Source of the DNA: an uncultured Paracoccaceae bacterium
GTDB lineage: Bacteria; Pseudomonadota; Alphaproteobacteria; Rhodobacterales; Rhodobacteraceae
NCBI GenBank assembly: GCA_947497985.1
Contig: CANMIX010000011.1
Span: 101,877-165,876, forward strand
Direction of reading: 5' to 3'
DNA: 64,000 bases
In this document: positions 26,651 to 35,970 of the stretch, piece by piece
Layout of the letters: the number at the start of each line of letters is the position of its first letter
Position numbering within the stretch: position 1 is the stretch's first letter
Translations under genes and position numbers: made by a program
The notes under the pieces: model-generated
Database searches by the model: none
What the model was told of the DNA's origin: nothing
What the model saw: only the letters and a program-made list of their open reading frames with translations

Positions 26651-27400
26651 TTACAAAACCTCGTTTACGGCGGCCTCAATCAGGGTCAGGCAGGCCTCAT
26701 CAGAAAATCGGTGATCTGCATCCTTGATCAGGGTCAGACGCATATCAGCGCAATTGGCATGATCCATCAGCTTTAATGCAGTCTCTGTACTCACGGCCGT
26801 ATCCGCCGTGCCTTGCAGACAACGGACAGGAAACGGCAGATCCAGCTGGTCGCGCAACACCAGATGGGCGCGGCCGTCCTCGATCATCCGCTTGGTCACA
26901 ACATACGGCTCCATATAATCGGATGGCAGGTAGACAACGCCTTTGTCCTGCAACTCGGCCTTTTGGTCATCGGTAAAGCTTTGCCACCAACCGTCCTCGG
27001 TGAAATCGGGTGCGGCTGCGATAGTGACCATGCCTTTGATACGGTCCGCGCGCGCCTTGGCCAGCAATAAAGCCTGCCAGCCCCCCATAGAGGATCCAAC
27101 CGGCACGATCTCACCTTCGGTCAACTGGTCGATCACCGCCAAAGTGTCCTGATGCCAGTCACCGATGCAGGTGTCCTCATAGGTCTCGGAACTGATGCCA
27201 TGGCCGCTGTAATCGAACCGCAGAAACGCACGTCCCTGCGCCTTGGCCCAGGCCTCAAGGTGCACGGCCTTGGTCCCTTCCATATCGGATTTCAGCCCGC
27301 CCAGAAATACGATGACAGGCCCGGCTCCGTCCGTCTTGTGATAGGCGATCCGGCGACCTTGGTCCGTTTCAAGATAGGGCGCGTCTTTGACATCCGACAT
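26651..27400 (-). CDS. Alpha/beta hydrolase (ABHD10-like thioesterase)
   Basis: A 249-aa serine hydrolase. The elbow is GSSMGGW (Ser near residue 104), with IVFLGGLKSDMEGTKA (oxyanion region), RFDYSGHGISS, the acid-residue region QGTADTAV and the catalytic His in DADHRFS. This pattern matches bacterial relatives of ABHD10 depalmitoylase. Transcribed first in an operon with the histidine phosphatase gene. Confidence 0.87.
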   Translation of the reverse strand: MSDVKDAPYLETDQGRRIAYHKTDGAGPVIVFLGGLKSDMEGTKAVHLEAWAKAQGRAFLRFDYSGHGISSETYEDTCIGDWHQDTLAVIDQLTEGEIVPVGSSMGGWQALLLAKARADRIKGMVTIAAAPDFTEDGWWQSFTDDQKAELQDKGVVYLPSDYMEPYVVTKRMIEDGRAHLVLRDQLDLPFPVRCLQGTADTAVSTETALKLMDHANCADMRLTLIKDADHRFSDEACLTLIEAAVNEVL

Positions 27401-27604
27401 AGGCGTTCTCCTTCGGGCTCATCCTATCGACCGCAATGCCATGTTTCACCAGATTCGCAAATAATCTGGTTTTCCCTCACCCATTTAAATTGCCATCCGT
27501 CCAAGGGGTTGACCTTGCAGCTTCATTTCGCCATCAACGCATCCGAACCATAACCCGCAACCGGGCGCTTTGTAGGCGCCAAAACGACGAGGAGAGCCAG
27601 GATA

Positions 27605-29551
27605 ATGGCCCAAGTCTCCCTTACATTCCCCGATGGCAATGCACGTTCCTATGACGCAGGCGTAACCGCTGCTGAGGTCGCATCTTCCATCTCCACCTCT
27701 CTGGGTAAAAAAGCGATCTCTGCGACCGTTGATGGTCAGCATTGGGATCTGCAATGGCCGATCAACGCCGATGCCTCCATCGCCATCCACACCATGAAGG
27801 ATGAGGATCAGGCGAACGAGCTGATCCGTCACGATCTCGCCCATATCATGGCACGCGCTGTGCAGGAAATCTGGCCCGCAACCCAGGTCACCATCGGCCC
27901 GGTGATCGACAACGGCTGGTATTATGACTTTGACCGCGCCGAGCCCTTCACCCCCGAAGATCTGGGGGCGATTGAGAAGAAGATGAAGGAAATCATCAAC
28001 AAGCGTGATGAAGTCCGCACCGAAGTGTGGGAACGCGACCGCGCGATCCAGCATTACACCGACAACAACGAACCCTATAAGGTGGAGCTGATCGACAGCA
28101 TCCCCGGCGACGAGCCGCTGCGCATGTATTGGCACGGCGACTGGCAGGATCTCTGCCGTGGTCCGCACCTGCAACACACCGGTCAGGTTCCGGGCGATGC
28201 GTTCAAACTGATGTCCATCGCCGGTGCCTATTGGCGCGGCGACAGCGACCGCGCGATGCTGCAGCGGATCTACGGCGTGGCCTTTACCGGCAAGGAAAAG
28301 CTGAAAAAACACCTGAACATGCTGGAAGAGGCCGCCAAACGCGACCACCGCAAACTAGGCAAGGAAATGGGCCTGTTCCACATGCAGGAAGAGGCCCCCG
28401 GTCAGGTGTTCTGGCACCCCAACGGCTGGCGCGTCTACACCACCCTGCAGGATTATATGCGCCGCATGCAGGACAAGGACGGCTATGTTGAGGTCAACAC
28501 CCCGCAGGTGGTTGATCGCAAACTCTGGGAAAAATCCGGTCACTGGGACAAATATCAGGAAAACATGTTCATCGTCGAAGTTGACGAAGATCACGCGCGC
28601 GAAAAAGCGGTAAACGCCCTGAAGCCCATGAACTGCCCGTGCCACGTGCAGATCTTCAACCAGGGCCTCAAGTCCTATCGTGATCTGCCGATGCGCATGG
28701 CCGAATTTGGTTCTTGTGCACGGTATGAACCTTCCGGCGCATTGCATGGCATCATGCGCGTGCGTGGCTTTACCCAGGACGATGGACACATCTTCTGTGC
28801 CGATGATCAAATCGAAGCAGAGACCGCAAAATTCATCGCCTTCCTCGCCAAAGTCTATGCTGATCTGGGCTTTAACGACTGGACCATCAAACTGTCGACC
28901 CGCCCGGAAAAGCGGATCGGCTCGGATGAGACTTGGGATCAGATGGAACAGGCGCTTGGTGATGCTTGCAAAGCTGCCGGGTACGAATTTGATGTGCTGG
29001 AAGGCGAAGGGGCGTTTTACGGACCCAAGCTCGAGTTCACTCTGACGGATGCGATTGGTCGGAACTGGCAATGTGGCACCATTCAGGTCGATGCGAACCT
29101 GCCCGACCGGTTGGAGGCCTCCTTCATTGGCGCCGACGGCAACAAACACCGTCCCGTCATGTTGCACCGCGCCTGCCTTGGTTCGTTCGAACGCTTCATC
29201 GGCATCCTGATCGAAGAACACGCAGGCAAACTGCCGTTCTGGCTCGCGCCGCGTCAGGTTGTTGTGGCCTCTATCACCTCGGATGCAGATGAGTATGTGG
29301 CTGAAGTGGTGGAAACACTCCAAGCGGCCGGTGTCCGGGTTGAAGCCGACATCCGCAACGAGAAGATCAACTACAAGGTCCGCGAACACTCGCTGGGCAA
29401 GGTACCGGTTATTCTTGCTGTTGGTCACCGCGAAGTGGAAGAGCGCACCGTTTCTGTCCGCCGCCTGGGTGAAAAACAGACAAAAGTCGAGAGCCTCGCA
29501 GATGTAACAAATGCATTGAAAGTCGAGGCAACACCGCCCGACCTTCTGTAA
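27605..29551 (+). CDS. thrS: Threonyl-tRNA synthetase
   Basis: Class II synthetase for tRNA-Thr, 648 aa, the usual full length. Domains: TGS (about 1-60), the editing domain with [11 protein letters not shown] near residue 78, the catalytic core with the zinc-site motif MNCPCH at 342-347, motif 2 around [26 protein letters not shown], and the C-terminal anticodon-binding domain. GGAG lies about 8 bases upstream of the ATG. No T-box leader or regulatory hairpin is evident. Confidence 0.98.
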   Translation: MAQVSLTFPDGNARSYDAGVTAAEVASSISTSLGKKAISATVDGQHWDLQWPINADASIAIHTMKDEDQANELIRHDLAHIMARAVQEIWPATQVTIGPVIDNGWYYDFDRAEPFTPEDLGAIEKKMKEIINKRDEVRTEVWERDRAIQHYTDNNEPYKVELIDSIPGDEPLRMYWHGDWQDLCRGPHLQHTGQVPGDAFKLMSIAGAYWRGDSDRAMLQRIYGVAFTGKEKLKKHLNMLEEAAKRDHRKLGKEMGLFHMQEEAPGQVFWHPNGWRVYTTLQDYMRRMQDKDGYVEVNTPQVVDRKLWEKSGHWDKYQENMFIVEVDEDHAREKAVNALKPMNCPCHVQIFNQGLKSYRDLPMRMAEFGSCARYEPSGALHGIMRVRGFTQDDGHIFCADDQIEAETAKFIAFLAKVYADLGFNDWTIKLSTRPEKRIGSDETWDQMEQALGDACKAAGYEFDVLEGEGAFYGPKLEFTLTDAIGRNWQCGTIQVDANLPDRLEASFIGADGNKHRPVMLHRACLGSFERFIGILIEEHAGKLPFWLAPRQVVVASITSDADEYVAEVVETLQAAGVRVEADIRNEKINYKVREHSLGKVPVILAVGHREVEERTVSVRRLGEKQTKVESLADVTNALKVEATPPDLL

Positions 29552-29576
29552 CATTTGCTCACGACCCTCAATTAAG

Positions 29577-29601
29577 CGGCCCGGCGACGGGCCGTTTTTT
29601 T
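29577..29601 (+). terminator. Rho-independent terminator of thrS
   Basis: CGGCCCG and CGGGCCG form a perfect stem around GCGA, followed by seven T. Confidence 0.92.
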
Positions 29602-29783
29602 GTTTCTACGGTACAAATCGGCGAACAAATTGCGGGAAACCGCCGGTAAATGACGATTTTTCGTAACAGATGCTGACGGGGGCGTTACTAACAGCCTCGT
29701 GACTTCACGCAGGCTACACTTCGGGTTAGGTTTTTTATGTCATCACGACGACACCGCATGTGTAATCAAGAAGGATTATTGAG

Positions 29784-30089
29784 ATGTCGAACACCGCAAA
29801 AACATTTGCAGTTGCAGGCGCAGTAGCCGCAGCAATGACCGCAACTCTGGCAGGCTCTGCTTCTGCTCAGTCCAAAGAGAAGTGCTACGGCGTTTCCCTG
29901 GCTGGCCAGAACGACTGCGCCGCCGGCCCCGGCACCACCTGCGCGGGCACATCTACTGTTGACTACCAAGGCAACGCATGGACACTGGTTGACGCGGGTA
30001 CCTGCGCATCCATCGAACTGCCTGCAACCGCTGACGGTTCTGCACGCGCCGGTTCCCTGGAAGCTCTGGAGCGTGACCTGCCGGCATAA
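29784..30089 (+). CDS. bufA: BufA1/DUF2282 bufferin precursor (copper-binding modified peptide)
   Basis: A 101-aa exported precursor. The Sec signal peptide covers about residues 1-28, ending in ASA-QS. The mature part carries four cysteines at 34, 45, 53 and 74 in the DUF2282 core [26 protein letters not shown] and DAGTC. In this family the MNIO enzyme and its partner encoded next door turn core cysteines into thiooxazoles, giving a periplasmic copper-sequestering peptide (bufferin). AAGGA lies about 9 bases upstream. The 180 bases before the gene presumably hold the promoter; I could not identify a regulator site there. A hairpin separates it from bufB. Confidence 0.92.
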   Translation: MSNTAKTFAVAGAVAAAMTATLAGSASAQSKEKCYGVSLAGQNDCAAGPGTTCAGTSTVDYQGNAWTLVDAGTCASIELPATADGSARAGSLEALERDLPA

Positions 30090-30126
30090 GCCACAGGCCC
30101 AGACTAAGGTCTAATATGTATATTTG

Positions 30127-30158
30127 GGGCGGAGCATGCCGCGTCCGCCCTTTATTAT
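30127..30158 (+). terminator. Hairpin between bufA and bufB (partial terminator)
   Basis: GGGCGGA and TCCGCCC form a 7-bp stem with a 10-base loop followed by TTTATTATT. Its position after the precursor gene but before the modification genes suits partial termination. Confidence 0.65.
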
Positions 30159-30194
30159 TCGGTAACCAGGAAACGCGCAGAACGGAGCATGGCA

Positions 30195-31061
30195 ATGCTG
30201 GATAAACCCACATTCACTCATCTGCCGCACACACCAGGCGTTGGTTACAAACCCCAACATTTCAACGACATTATCTCGGACGCGGGCTCTGTTGGCTGGC
30301 TCGAGGTACATGCCGAAAACTATATGGGCGATGGCGGACGCCCTCTGGCGCAGCTGCGCCATCTCGCCGAACAATTCCCGATTTCTGTCCACGGCGTTGG
30401 CCTGTCCATTGGCGGCGAAGGCGCGCTGGACCGTGATCACTTGGCCCGGCTGAAACATCTTGTTGACTGGTTGAACCCGGCGTCCTTTTCCGAGCACCTC
30501 GCTTGGTCAACGCATGAGAGCGCGTTTTTCAACGACCTCCTGCCGCTGCCCTATACGGACGCAACGCTGGCGCGGGTCTGCGCGCACATCAATCAGGTGC
30601 AGGATCTTTTGGGGCGGAAAATGCTGCTGGAAAATCCCTCCAGCTATCTGGCTTTTGCCGAAAGCACCTGGGAAGAGCCTGCGTTTCTGCAGGAGGTCGC
30701 CCGTCGTACCGGATGTGGCCTGCTGTTGGATGTGAACAACGTCTTTGTCTCTGCAACCAATCTCGACTTCAGCCCGCAAGGCTATATCGATGCCTATCCG
30801 CTGGATCTGGTGGGTGAGGTGCACCTTGGCGGCCATGACGAGGACGAAGACGACCATGGCAAACCCCTGTTGATTGACAGCCACGGGCGCGAAGTGGTTG
30901 ATCCGGTCTGGGCGCTTTTGGATTACACGCTGGCGCAATCCGGCCCCTTGCCCTTGTTGGTCGAATGGGACAATGACGTGCCCGATTGGCCTACGCTCGA
31001 GGCCGAGGCCCGCCGCGCTGCAAGCGCATTGGCCAATGTGACCGCTGAGGTCGCCAAATGA
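30195..31061 (+). CDS. bufB: BufB, MNIO (DUF692) peptide-modifying enzyme
   Basis: A 288-aa multinuclear non-heme iron oxygenase of the DUF692 family, a TIM barrel with two or three irons that oxidises cysteines of the bufferin precursor. GVGYKP, LEVHAENYMG, SVHGVGLSIGG, SEHLAW, LLENPSSYLAF, LLLDVNNVFVSA and VGEVHLGGH are family blocks carrying the His, Asp, Asn and Glu iron ligands. ATG at 30195 has GGAG at 7 bases, better than the ATG two codons upstream. It overlaps bufC by four bases. Confidence 0.93.
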   Translation: MLDKPTFTHLPHTPGVGYKPQHFNDIISDAGSVGWLEVHAENYMGDGGRPLAQLRHLAEQFPISVHGVGLSIGGEGALDRDHLARLKHLVDWLNPASFSEHLAWSTHESAFFNDLLPLPYTDATLARVCAHINQVQDLLGRKMLLENPSSYLAFAESTWEEPAFLQEVARRTGCGLLLDVNNVFVSATNLDFSPQGYIDAYPLDLVGEVHLGGHDEDEDDHGKPLLIDSHGREVVDPVWALLDYTLAQSGPLPLLVEWDNDVPDWPTLEAEARRAASALANVTAEVAK

Positions 31062-31837
31062 CCACCGGAGCCACCCCACCCGCTGCGGTCAATCAGGCCG
31101 AGTTCACGCGCGCGATGATGGATGCGGCGATCACAAACCCCAAAGGTCTGCGCGACAGTCAAAACCGCCCTGCGGGACGCCGGTTCAACGTCTACCGCAA
31201 CAATGTCGCGGTCTCCCTGACCGAGGCCGTGCTGCAGGCCTTTCCGGTTGTGACCAAACTGCTGGGTGAGGAAAACATGAAAGGGCTCGCTGGGATATTC
31301 CTGCGTGCTCATCCGCCACAATCGCCGCTGATGATGTTTTACGGGGCAGAGTTCCCGGATTTTCTGGCCCAAATGGAGCAACTGGCGCATTTGGGTTATC
31401 TGGCTGATGTGGCACGCCTGGAACAACACATGCGCCGCGCCTATCACGCGGCTGATGCAGCAGCGATTGACCCCGACGCGCTTGGCGCCCTCACACCCGA
31501 GGAGCTGATGCAAACCCGCGTGGATTTTGCCCCTGCGTTGCAGCTCATCCGCTCTTCCTGGCCGATCTTTGACATCTGGCGGTTCAATATGGAAGACGGC
31601 GCGCCAATACCGCAGGCCGGCGCCCAGGACGTATTGATCACCCGACCAGAATTCGACCCGCTGCCCCAGGCCCTTCCGGTCGGCGGCGCCACTTGGATCA
31701 CTGCCCTGATGGGGGGCAAAACGATTGGTGAGGCTTTTGAGGTCGCCAACCAAGACGCTGATACCTTTGACCTTTCGACAACACTCGCCTTGCTTTTGCA
31801 AGGCAACACACTCACCGCACTTCACAGGAAAGACTAA
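31058..31837 (+). CDS. bufC: BufC, DUF2063 partner protein
   Basis: A 259-aa protein whose N-terminal half (AEFTRAMMDAAI, RRFNVYRNNVAVSLTEAVLQAFPVVTKLLG) is the HvfC/BufC DUF2063 domain. In related systems this protein presents the precursor to the MNIO enzyme. The start overlaps bufB as ATGA, so the two are coupled and probably made in equal amounts. No signal peptide or membrane segment; cytoplasmic. Confidence 0.92.
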   Translation: MTTGATPPAAVNQAEFTRAMMDAAITNPKGLRDSQNRPAGRRFNVYRNNVAVSLTEAVLQAFPVVTKLLGEENMKGLAGIFLRAHPPQSPLMMFYGAEFPDFLAQMEQLAHLGYLADVARLEQHMRRAYHAADAAAIDPDALGALTPEELMQTRVDFAPALQLIRSSWPIFDIWRFNMEDGAPIPQAGAQDVLITRPEFDPLPQALPVGGATWITALMGGKTIGEAFEVANQDADTFDLSTTLALLLQGNTLTALHRKD

Positions 31838-31840
31838 AGC

Positions 31841-32413
31841 ATGACTTCCCTCCTCTCGCTCCACGATAGCCTTGTTGGCTGGGTAGAAAAGATCGGCGAT
31901 CAGCTGACACCCCTACTCGCACGTTTCATTTTTGCGGCAACGTTGTTGGTGTATTTCTGGCAGTCCGCCGTATTGAAGTTGGGTGAGGGTTTCTTTGGCA
32001 TCTTCAAAGTCACTTCCGGCGGTTTTGGACAAATCTTCCCCAAACAGGCCGAGGCTGTTCTGTGGGATGTAACCCAGATGACAGCGTTTCAAAAACTTGT
32101 CGTTCTTGCCGGTACTTGGGCGGAAATCATTCTGCCGTTGCTGATCGTCGTCGGTCTGCTTACGCGTTTGGCCGCAGTTGGTATGATCGGCTTTGTTGTA
32201 ATGCAAAGCCTCACGGATCTGTTTGGGCACGGCGGCCTCGCGCATGTCGAAACCTTCGGGCGCTGGTTTGACAAGGCACCTGACTCTGCAATCCTGGACC
32301 AACGCCTGTTCTGGTGCTTCCTGCTGCTGGCCCTCGTGATCAAAGGTGCAGGTGTCCTGTCGCTGGACACGCTGCTGCGGAAAAAACTGACCGCCAATAC
32401 GACCATGGCCTAA
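31841..32413 (+). CDS. bufD: BufD-like DoxX family membrane protein
   Basis: A 190-aa DoxX-family protein with four predicted membrane segments, among them FIFAATLLVYFWQSAVLKL, LVVLAGTWAEIILPLLIVVGLL, AAVGMIGFVVMQSL and LFWCFLLLALVIKGAGVLSL. It ends the buf operon, three bases after bufC, with AGGAAAG upstream. DoxX proteins commonly accompany DUF2282/DUF692/DUF2063 sets; a role in redox or export of the modified peptide is presumed but not shown. Confidence 0.88.
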   Translation: MTSLLSLHDSLVGWVEKIGDQLTPLLARFIFAATLLVYFWQSAVLKLGEGFFGIFKVTSGGFGQIFPKQAEAVLWDVTQMTAFQKLVVLAGTWAEIILPLLIVVGLLTRLAAVGMIGFVVMQSLTDLFGHGGLAHVETFGRWFDKAPDSAILDQRLFWCFLLLALVIKGAGVLSLDTLLRKKLTANTTMA

Positions 32414-32442
32414 AGGCCAAAAACCACTCACTCACAAAAATG

Positions 32443-32473
32443 AAAAAGCCCCGCTTCGCCGCGGGGCTTTTTT
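32443..32473. terminator. Bidirectional terminator after the buf operon
   Basis: AAAAAGCCCCGC and GCGGGGCTTTTT form a perfect 12-bp inverted repeat with a TTCGCC loop, between convergent genes. Confidence 0.93.
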
Positions 32474-32482
32474 GTTGTGTGT

Positions 32483-32800
32483 TTAGCCAAGCCCCAAAGC
32501 CCCCTGCGCCGCCTTATCAAAGCCAAGCACCATGCGATCCCCGTCTACAATCAACGGGCGTTTCATCAAGGTTGGATGTTCTGACAACAACGCAAGCGGT
32601 GCTTTTTCGCGTTCCGCCGCATCCAACTGGCGCCATGTCGTTGACCGAGTATTCAGCAGCTTGCTTTCAAATTGCGCATAAGCCTGTTCCAAAACATCCG
32701 ACGGAACACCGTCGCTGCGCACGTCAACAAATGCGACATCAGGCAATACTTTCAATGCCTTACGGCAAGTGTCACAATTTTTCAGTCCGTAAAGGATCAT
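32483..32800 (-). CDS. ArsC/Spx family protein (YffB-like)
   Basis: A 105-aa thioredoxin-fold protein. CDTC at residues 9-12 and the late TLMKRPLIVDG with the conserved RP match the ArsC/Spx family. True arsenate reductases usually keep one catalytic Cys with three Arg; the CxxC and short length fit the YffB/Spx-like branch of unknown substrate. No ars genes nearby. Confidence 0.88.
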   Translation of the reverse strand: MILYGLKNCDTCRKALKVLPDVAFVDVRSDGVPSDVLEQAYAQFESKLLNTRSTTWRQLDAAEREKAPLALLSEHPTLMKRPLIVDGDRMVLGFDKAAQGALGLG

Positions 32801-33023
32801 AAAAGGCTCCTATCGCACAGGTCACTCCAACACAATTTATGGTAGTGATCCTGTGTTTTGCTTGATTTTTGCAATCCGCGTGCAACAGTTAATGCAGGTT
32901 CGTCAAGCCATTCAGACCTTTGCGCGGTCACATTTCTGATCAGGCGGCTGGTCTGAGGCGCGGCGTAACCAACTCATGGGGGAGGCCTCGTGAGAATGTG
33001 CAAGGTAGAAGGAGACACGGGAT

Positions 33024-33230
33024 ATGCCAACCGGCACCGTGAAGTGGTTCAACACCACAAAGGGATATGGCTTCATCGAACCAGACGAAGGCGGCAAGGA
33101 TGTGTTTGTTCACATTTCTCAAGTTGAACGCTCTGGTCTGACGGGCCTGACAGACAATATGAAGGTGGACTTTGAGCTGACCGAAGGGCGTGACGGGCGC
33201 CAGATGGCCGGCGAGATCAAGCCGCTGTGA
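33024..33230 (+). CDS. Cold shock protein (CspA family)
   Basis: A 68-aa single OB-fold nucleic acid binding protein. KWFNTTKGYGFIEPD holds RNP1 and DVFVHISQVE holds RNP2, with the aromatic residues in place. AGGAG precedes the ATG. The 223-base interval upstream shows no gene and probably includes a structured 5' leader, as for other cold shock genes. Confidence 0.96.
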   Translation: MPTGTVKWFNTTKGYGFIEPDEGGKDVFVHISQVERSGLTGLTDNMKVDFELTEGRDGRQMAGEIKPL

Positions 33231-33240
33231 ACTAAATCAA

Positions 33241-33276
33241 TCTGCTGCGCCCATCTCAGGGGGTGGGCGCAGCAGA
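33241..33276 (+). terminator. Terminator of the cold shock gene, followed by a gene-free stretch
   Basis: TCTGCTGCGCCCA and TGGGCGCAGCAGA are perfect 13-bp inverted repeats with a 10-base loop, then a T-containing tract. The rest of the 319-base gap (to 33549) holds an imperfect hairpin near 33300-33328 (CATCC...GGATG) and an AT-rich patch at 33391-33420, the likely promoter zone of the carbonic anhydrase gene; no further gene is seen. Confidence 0.75.
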
Positions 33277-33549
33277 TGCTTTCCCCTTTTGTACCGTACT
33301 GCATCCTCCCTTTGGGGATGTGGATGCTTGCTTTGCGCCGCACCGTCGTCCGCAGCAGCACCCGTGGCGCAATGGAAAAAGCAACACAATCCCAATAACA
33401 TATATTTTAAATGCACCTTTCTGGATCCGGCCTACAGTTGCGCTCATTCTCAAGGGCGTTCCTGTCGGCGTTCCTTCCGCGCTGGGTGTGTCGGGGGTCG
33501 TCTATACACCAACATGCCACGTCCGAACATATTGATCGGAGCAGTCAAC

Positions 33550-34422
33550 ATGACCTATTTCCCCACATCCCGTAGCATTTTGACGACAGCAACACTTGCC
33601 CTTGGCGCCACGACGCCGGTTCTGGCCGCGAGCGGCGACGCCCATGTCGACGATGACGTCATCGCCAAGCAACGCGCCGCACTCGCCTCTGCAACCAAAG
33701 ACGCAGGCTTTGGCCCACAAGCACCGCGTGATTTGACCAAAGCCGACGGTGCCAACACCCGCGCCTTTTCGACAGCCCCGGCCTATACGGCAATGAACCT
33801 CTGCGACATCCACTTCCACGAAAACGCTGAACACAAGGGCGGCGAATTCACCACCTTTGCCGGCAACGGCGACGGGCATGGCTATGGCACTGGGTTCAAA
33901 TACGACGGCACGCTGACACAGGATGAGTTGACCCCCGTCGGCCACCCCATTGGCGTCACCGAACATGGTGATCTGCAAAGCGGCGACACAATCGAGATCC
34001 ACTTTGTCCACTCCACCGCACAGGCACAACCCGGTCCCACCCTTGGAACGTGCCTCAGCGATGCAATCGCCAATCCGCAATTGCGGGTGGAAACCGTGGT
34101 CGCCGTATTGGTCAACGACACAGAAGCCGTCGATTTCACTGAAATGGCCACAATTGTCACCGTGGATGGGCTGCATCAGGCCCCAAACATCCCCAATTCC
34201 CTGGGCACGCCGGTCGTCTACGAAGGCTCCACCACTGGACCCAGCTACAATGAAAAAGGCTCACCTTTTCAGGTCACATGGAGCGTTCGTCCACAGGTAA
34301 TCAAAGTCGACATCAACTCGGTCGATACTTGGTTCAAAGCCAATGTGTTTGAAGAAGATCACGCCCATGGAGTGCGCAATCTGGTCGAAAACCTGGAGCT
34401 GCTGTCACCGATTGGCCATTAA
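33550..34422 (+). CDS. Delta-class carbonic anhydrase, exported
   Basis: A 290-aa predicted periplasmic protein with a signal peptide ending near AASGDA (residues 26-31). The segment NLCDIHFHENAEHKGGEF (His88, His90, His95) and EIHFVH (His151, His154) resembles the zinc-site region of delta carbonic anhydrases first known from diatoms. The expected reaction is CO2 hydration in the periplasm. The frame is open further upstream, but the ATG at 33550 has CGGAG at 8 bases and directly begins the signal peptide. Assignment rests on remembered motifs, so the class is likely but not certain. Confidence 0.75.
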   Translation: MTYFPTSRSILTTATLALGATTPVLAASGDAHVDDDVIAKQRAALASATKDAGFGPQAPRDLTKADGANTRAFSTAPAYTAMNLCDIHFHENAEHKGGEFTTFAGNGDGHGYGTGFKYDGTLTQDELTPVGHPIGVTEHGDLQSGDTIEIHFVHSTAQAQPGPTLGTCLSDAIANPQLRVETVVAVLVNDTEAVDFTEMATIVTVDGLHQAPNIPNSLGTPVVYEGSTTGPSYNEKGSPFQVTWSVRPQVIKVDINSVDTWFKANVFEEDHAHGVRNLVENLELLSPIGH

Positions 34423-34430
34423 AACCCCGG

Positions 34431-34459
34431 ACCGCCTCTGACCAATCAGGGGCGGTTTT
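34431..34459 (+). terminator. Terminator of the carbonic anhydrase gene
   Basis: ACCGCCTCTGA and TCAGGGGCGGT pair over 11 bp with one T-G pair, CCAA loop, then TTTT. Confidence 0.85.
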
Positions 34460-34474
34460 CCAATCATCGCAGGC

Positions 34475-34951
34475 TCATGCGCGCAGATATTCGACCATCA
34501 CACAAGTCGGATCCGCAACGCGCAGCGGGTTTCGCGCCGCGGCTTTCCATGCGGTCTCGGCCACATCGGGAAAGAACGTATCCGCCCCCTCGACAACCGT
34601 TTCGACTTCGGTGATCAACAATCGATCCGCGTCCTCCATCATCCCCTGATAGATCCCGGCGCCGCCAATCCCATAGATACGCATGTAGCCCTGCGCCCGC
34701 GCTTCGGTGATCGCTTCCGCAGTTGAGGACACGACCAGGTCGGCACAATTCGGGTCTGACGACACAACAATATTCAGACGGTTTTTCAAGGGCTTCACCG
34801 GCAGGCTGTCCCAGGTGTTGCGCCCCATTATGATCGCGCCCCCCATGGTTTCGCGCTGAAACGCCTTCAGGTCTTCGGGCGCAAACCACGGGATTGTATT
34901 GTCTTTGCCAATCGCGCCATTGCGGTCGCGCGCCACAATCAATGTAATCAT
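34475..34951 (-). CDS. folA: Dihydrofolate reductase
   Basis: A 158-aa enzyme reducing dihydrofolate to tetrahydrofolate with NADPH. LIVARDRNGAIGKDNTIPW, FAPEDLKAF, IIMGRNTWDSLP and IYGIGGAGIY are the substrate and cofactor motifs. GAGG lies about 8 bases upstream. It follows thyA by 11 bases; the pair regenerates folate consumed in dTMP synthesis. Confidence 0.95.
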   Translation of the reverse strand: MITLIVARDRNGAIGKDNTIPWFAPEDLKAFQRETMGGAIIMGRNTWDSLPVKPLKNRLNIVVSSDPNCADLVVSSTAEAITEARAQGYMRIYGIGGAGIYQGMMEDADRLLITEVETVVEGADTFFPDVAETAWKAAARNPLRVADPTCVMVEYLRA

Positions 34952-34962
34952 AATTTGACCTC

Positions 34963-35796
34963 TTAGACGGCGACCGGCGCTTTGATATTCGGATCGGCCT
35001 CATATCCCACGACCTCAAAATCTTCGAATTTGAAGTCAAAGATAGAGCTGACCTCGCGCACAATATTCAGCTGCGGCAAGGGTTTTGGCGTCCGGCTCAG
35101 CTGCAGATCGACCTGCTCCAGATGGTTGGAATAGATATGCGCATCCCCCATCGTGTGAATAAAGTCGCCGGCCTCATAGCCAGTCACATGGGCCAGCATT
35201 TTCAGCAACAGCGCATATGAGGCAATGTTGAATGGCACGCCCAGGAACATATCGGCCGAGCGTTGATACAGCTGCAGATGCATCTTGCCACCTGCGATCC
35301 GCACCTGCCACAGGGTATGACACGGCGGCAGCGCCATGTTTGGCACATCGCCCGGGTTCCAAGCCGATACAATCATGCGGCGGCTGTCGGGGCTGTTTTT
35401 GATCAGCTCAACCAGATCGGTGATCTGATCTACCGTGCCCGCCCGATAAAGCGGCTCATCCCCTGTTGTCCCCTCTACCAGCTCCAACTTGGGAAATTGG
35501 CGCCATTGGTAGCCATAGACAGGCCCCAAATCGCCGTTCTCATCGGCCCATTCGTTCCAAATCCGCACGCCGTTGTCCTGCAAATAGCGGATATTGGTGT
35601 CACCGGACAGGAACCACAGCAATTCATGGATGATCGACTTCAGATGCAGCTTCTTGGTGGTGGTCAGCGGAAAACCATCCGCCAACGGATAGCGGCATTG
35701 CATGCCAAAATGTGAGATCGTTCCCGTGCCGGTTCGGTCCGTCGAACGCACACCGTGATCGCGCACTGTGCGCAGGGCTTCAAGATATTGCTGCAT
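34963..35796 (-). CDS. thyA: Thymidylate synthase
   Basis: A 277-aa folate-dependent methylase turning dUMP into d[14 protein letters not shown] carries the catalytic Cys; [18 protein letters not shown] and the C-terminal AV-ending phosphate/folate closure ([11 protein letters not shown]) are typical. GGGGA precedes the ATG at 35796; a longer in-frame start lacks homology. First gene of the thyA-folA operon. Confidence 0.97.
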   Translation of the reverse strand: MQQYLEALRTVRDHGVRSTDRTGTGTISHFGMQCRYPLADGFPLTTTKKLHLKSIIHELLWFLSGDTNIRYLQDNGVRIWNEWADENGDLGPVYGYQWRQFPKLELVEGTTGDEPLYRAGTVDQITDLVELIKNSPDSRRMIVSAWNPGDVPNMALPPCHTLWQVRIAGGKMHLQLYQRSADMFLGVPFNIASYALLLKMLAHVTGYEAGDFIHTMGDAHIYSNHLEQVDLQLSRTPKPLPQLNIVREVSSIFDFKFEDFEVVGYEADPNIKAPVAV

Positions 35797-35970
35797 GGCT
35801 TTTCCCCCGGGACAAACCTCTATCTGTTGTGGTCTTTTTTGCATGCCACCCCAGAAATAGCCAGAGCTCCACGCATCGGGCGTTTGCGAAATTTCATGCA
35901 GCCTCTGGTTTTATCGCAGCCTACGCCCTAGATGTTGAGCGCCAACATGGCTCCAACATCGGAGAATGAG

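Noticed and set aside
27401..27604. T-box or attenuator leader of thrS
   Set aside because: No T-box specifier, antiterminator or terminator fold was found, and T-boxes are not expected in this group.
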